Source of the DNA: Sedimenticola sp. | GTDB taxonomy: Bacteria > Pseudomonadota > Gammaproteobacteria > Chromatiales > Chromatiaceae | DNA length: 5,712 nucleotides | Reading direction: 5' to 3' | Assembly: GCA_030619405.1 (NCBI GenBank) | Contig: JAUXBK010000178.1 | Span: 1-5,712, forward strand | In this document: one piece after another, positions 4,632 to 5,712 of the stretch | Layout of the letters: each line of letters starts with the position of its first letter | Position numbering within the stretch: position 1 is the stretch's first letter | Program-made: the position numbers and the translations under genes | Notes under the pieces: model-generated | Told to the model about the DNA's origin: nothing | The model's input: only the letters and a program-made list of their open reading frames with translations | Databases searched by the model: none

Positions 4632-5695
4632 CCATCGAAGCCAGGTTCCGGCTCGAACACAGGGACTTTACCCTGGATGTCGATCTGAATGTCCCCGCCC
4701 GGGGGGTCACGATGCTGTTCGGTCCTTCGGGCTGCGGCAAGACTACCCTGTTGCGTGCCATCGCGGGGCTGGAGCATTGCGCTGGCGGCTTTCTGAGAGT
4801 GGGGGAGATGGTCTGGCAGGAGGAGGGACTCTTCGTGCCGCCCCATCGGCGCTCGCTGGGGTATGTGTTTCAGGAGCCGAGCCTGTTTGCCCATCTGAGC
4901 GTCCGGCGAAATCTTGAATACGGGCTGCGAAGGGTGCCGGAAGGGGAGCGCAGGGTCTCACTGGAGAGGGCGATCGAGCTGCTGAGAATCGGACATCTGC
5001 TCGGGCGCAGACCCGGGCAGCTCTCCGGGGGCGAGCGGCAGCGGGTGGCCATCGCCCGGGCGCTGGCGGTCAGCCCCCGGCTGCTGCTGATGGATGAGCC
5101 GCTGGCGGCACTGGATCTGATGCGCAAGCAGGAGATCCTCCCCTATCTCGAGTCCCTGCACCGGGAGCTGGATATTCCCGTGCTCTATGTCAGCCACTTC
5201 CCTGACGAAGTGGCGCGTCTGGGGGATCATCTGGTGCTGATGGAGGCGGGACGGGTACGGGCTGCGGGACCTATCGCCGGGATGCTGACGCGGCTCGACC
5301 TGCCGCTCGCCCAGGGGGGTGATGCAGAGGCGCTCATCGAGGTCACCGTCGCGGGGCACGACGCGGGTTATGAACTCACCTATCTCGATTTCCCCGGGGG
5401 CCGTTTCACCGTCACCCGCAAGGAGCTGCCGCTGGGTGAAAGGGTGAGGCTGCGGGTGGTGGCACGGGATGTCAGCCTCACCCTGGAGCGCCAGTCCGGC
5501 ACCAGTATCCTGAACATATTTCCCGCGACCGTCGAGGAGATCGCCCCTGCGGGCAGCGCCCAGGTTACCGTGCGCCTGCTCGCAGGCGGGGTGCCGCTGC
5601 TCTCCCGCATCACGCGCAAGTCCGCGGCCCTGCTCGAGCTGAGGCCCGGAAAACTGGTCTATGTGCAGGCGAAGAGTGTGGCGCTGCTGGCCTGA
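4628..5695 (+). CDS. modC: Molybdate ABC transporter ATP-binding protein with Mop/TOBE domain
   Basis: This cytoplasmic ATPase subunit powers molybdate import. It has 355 residues, full length for ModC. The nucleotide-binding domain shows Walker A GPSGCGKTT (32-40), Q-loop Gln82 in FQEPSLF, signature LSGGERQ (132-138), Walker B LLLMDEP with the catalytic Glu157, D-loop LAALD (159-163) and switch His190 in SHFPDE. A linker follows, then a C-terminal Mop/TOBE domain (about 291-355, beginning GTSILNIFPATV). In some ModC proteins this domain binds oxyanion and inhibits transport when molybdate is plentiful. The start is GTG at 4628, overlapping the modB stop by 4 nt (GTGA), so modA-modB-modC form one translationally coupled operon. 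All catalytic motifs are intact. The C-terminal domain and the neighbouring modA and modB separate it from sulfate, spermidine or iron ATPases. Confidence 0.96.
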   Translation: MTIEARFRLEHRDFTLDVDLNVPARGVTMLFGPSGCGKTTLLRAIAGLEHCAGGFLRVGEMVWQEEGLFVPPHRRSLGYVFQEPSLFAHLSVRRNLEYGLRRVPEGERRVSLERAIELLRIGHLLGRRPGQLSGGERQRVAIARALAVSPRLLLMDEPLAALDLMRKQEILPYLESLHRELDIPVLYVSHFPDEVARLGDHLVLMEAGRVRAAGPIAGMLTRLDLPLAQGGDAEALIEVTVAGHDAGYELTYLDFPGGRFTVTRKELPLGERVRLRVVARDVSLTLERQSGTSILNIFPATVEEIAPAGSAQVTVRLLAGGVPLLSRITRKSAALLELRPGKLVYVQAKSVALLA

Positions 5696-5712
5696 ATGAG
5701 GTCGACGCTGCC
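5696..5712 (+). CDS. Possible start of a further gene after modC, cut by the window edge
   Basis: An ATG begins directly after the modC stop codon and stays open to the window end (MRSTL). Zero spacing would fit another coupled gene in the mod operon. With only five full codons and no ribosome binding site visible this is a guess, and product identity cannot be stated. Confidence 0.2.

Noticed and set aside
3208..5619. Many long open frames on the minus strand and in other plus frames within the mod operon
   Set aside because: They are expected in GC-rich coding DNA; their translations are low-complexity, rich in Arg, Ala, Gly and Pro, and show no family motif.

Overview
The window reads as a bacterial chromosome segment, most likely from a gammaproteobacterium. 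The MFS carrier and the ModABC proteins resemble proteins I recall from that class; this is recognition, not a search. A metabolically versatile or sulfur-oxidising lineage would fit, but nothing here proves it. Composition is uneven. The right-hand mod operon is clearly GC-rich (46 of 60 bases at 5041-5100), while the MFS gene and the toxin-antitoxin area are nearer 50% (31 of 60 at 1381-1440).

Left part (1 to about 1060): a type II toxin-antitoxin module on the minus strand, with a small DUF2281-like antitoxin followed by an overlapping PemK/MazF-type endoribonuclease. It sits between two inverted copies of a 67-bp repeat (1-67 and 916-982, 64 of 67 matching). A third, shorter copy of the repeat's outer motif (990-1017) lies in direct orientation relative to the first. 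With the 916-982 copy it forms a perfect 22-bp inverted repeat just upstream of the MFS gene. This repeat-bounded toxin-antitoxin cassette is the most unusual structure in the window.

Middle part (1154-3078): a 398-residue major facilitator superfamily carrier of unknown substrate, read rightward, then a separate gene with a strong ribosome binding site. That gene encodes a 201-residue exported protein with a TPR-like N-terminal helical segment and a methionine-rich patch. I do not recognise a function for it.

Right part (3196-5695): a compact molybdate ABC-transport operon, modA-modB-modC, with 4-nt stop/start overlaps at both junctions. ModA captures molybdate (or tungstate) in the periplasm, ModB forms the membrane channel, and ModC hydrolyses ATP and carries a C-terminal Mop/TOBE domain. 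No modE gene is visible. A perfect 14-bp palindrome just before modA is a candidate operator. An ATG directly after the modC stop may start another gene cut by the window edge.

I see no tRNA, rRNA, CRISPR array or intact transposase. I do not find a convincing new multi-gene system. The items most worth following up are the repeat-flanked toxin-antitoxin cassette and the unknown exported protein next to the mod operon.
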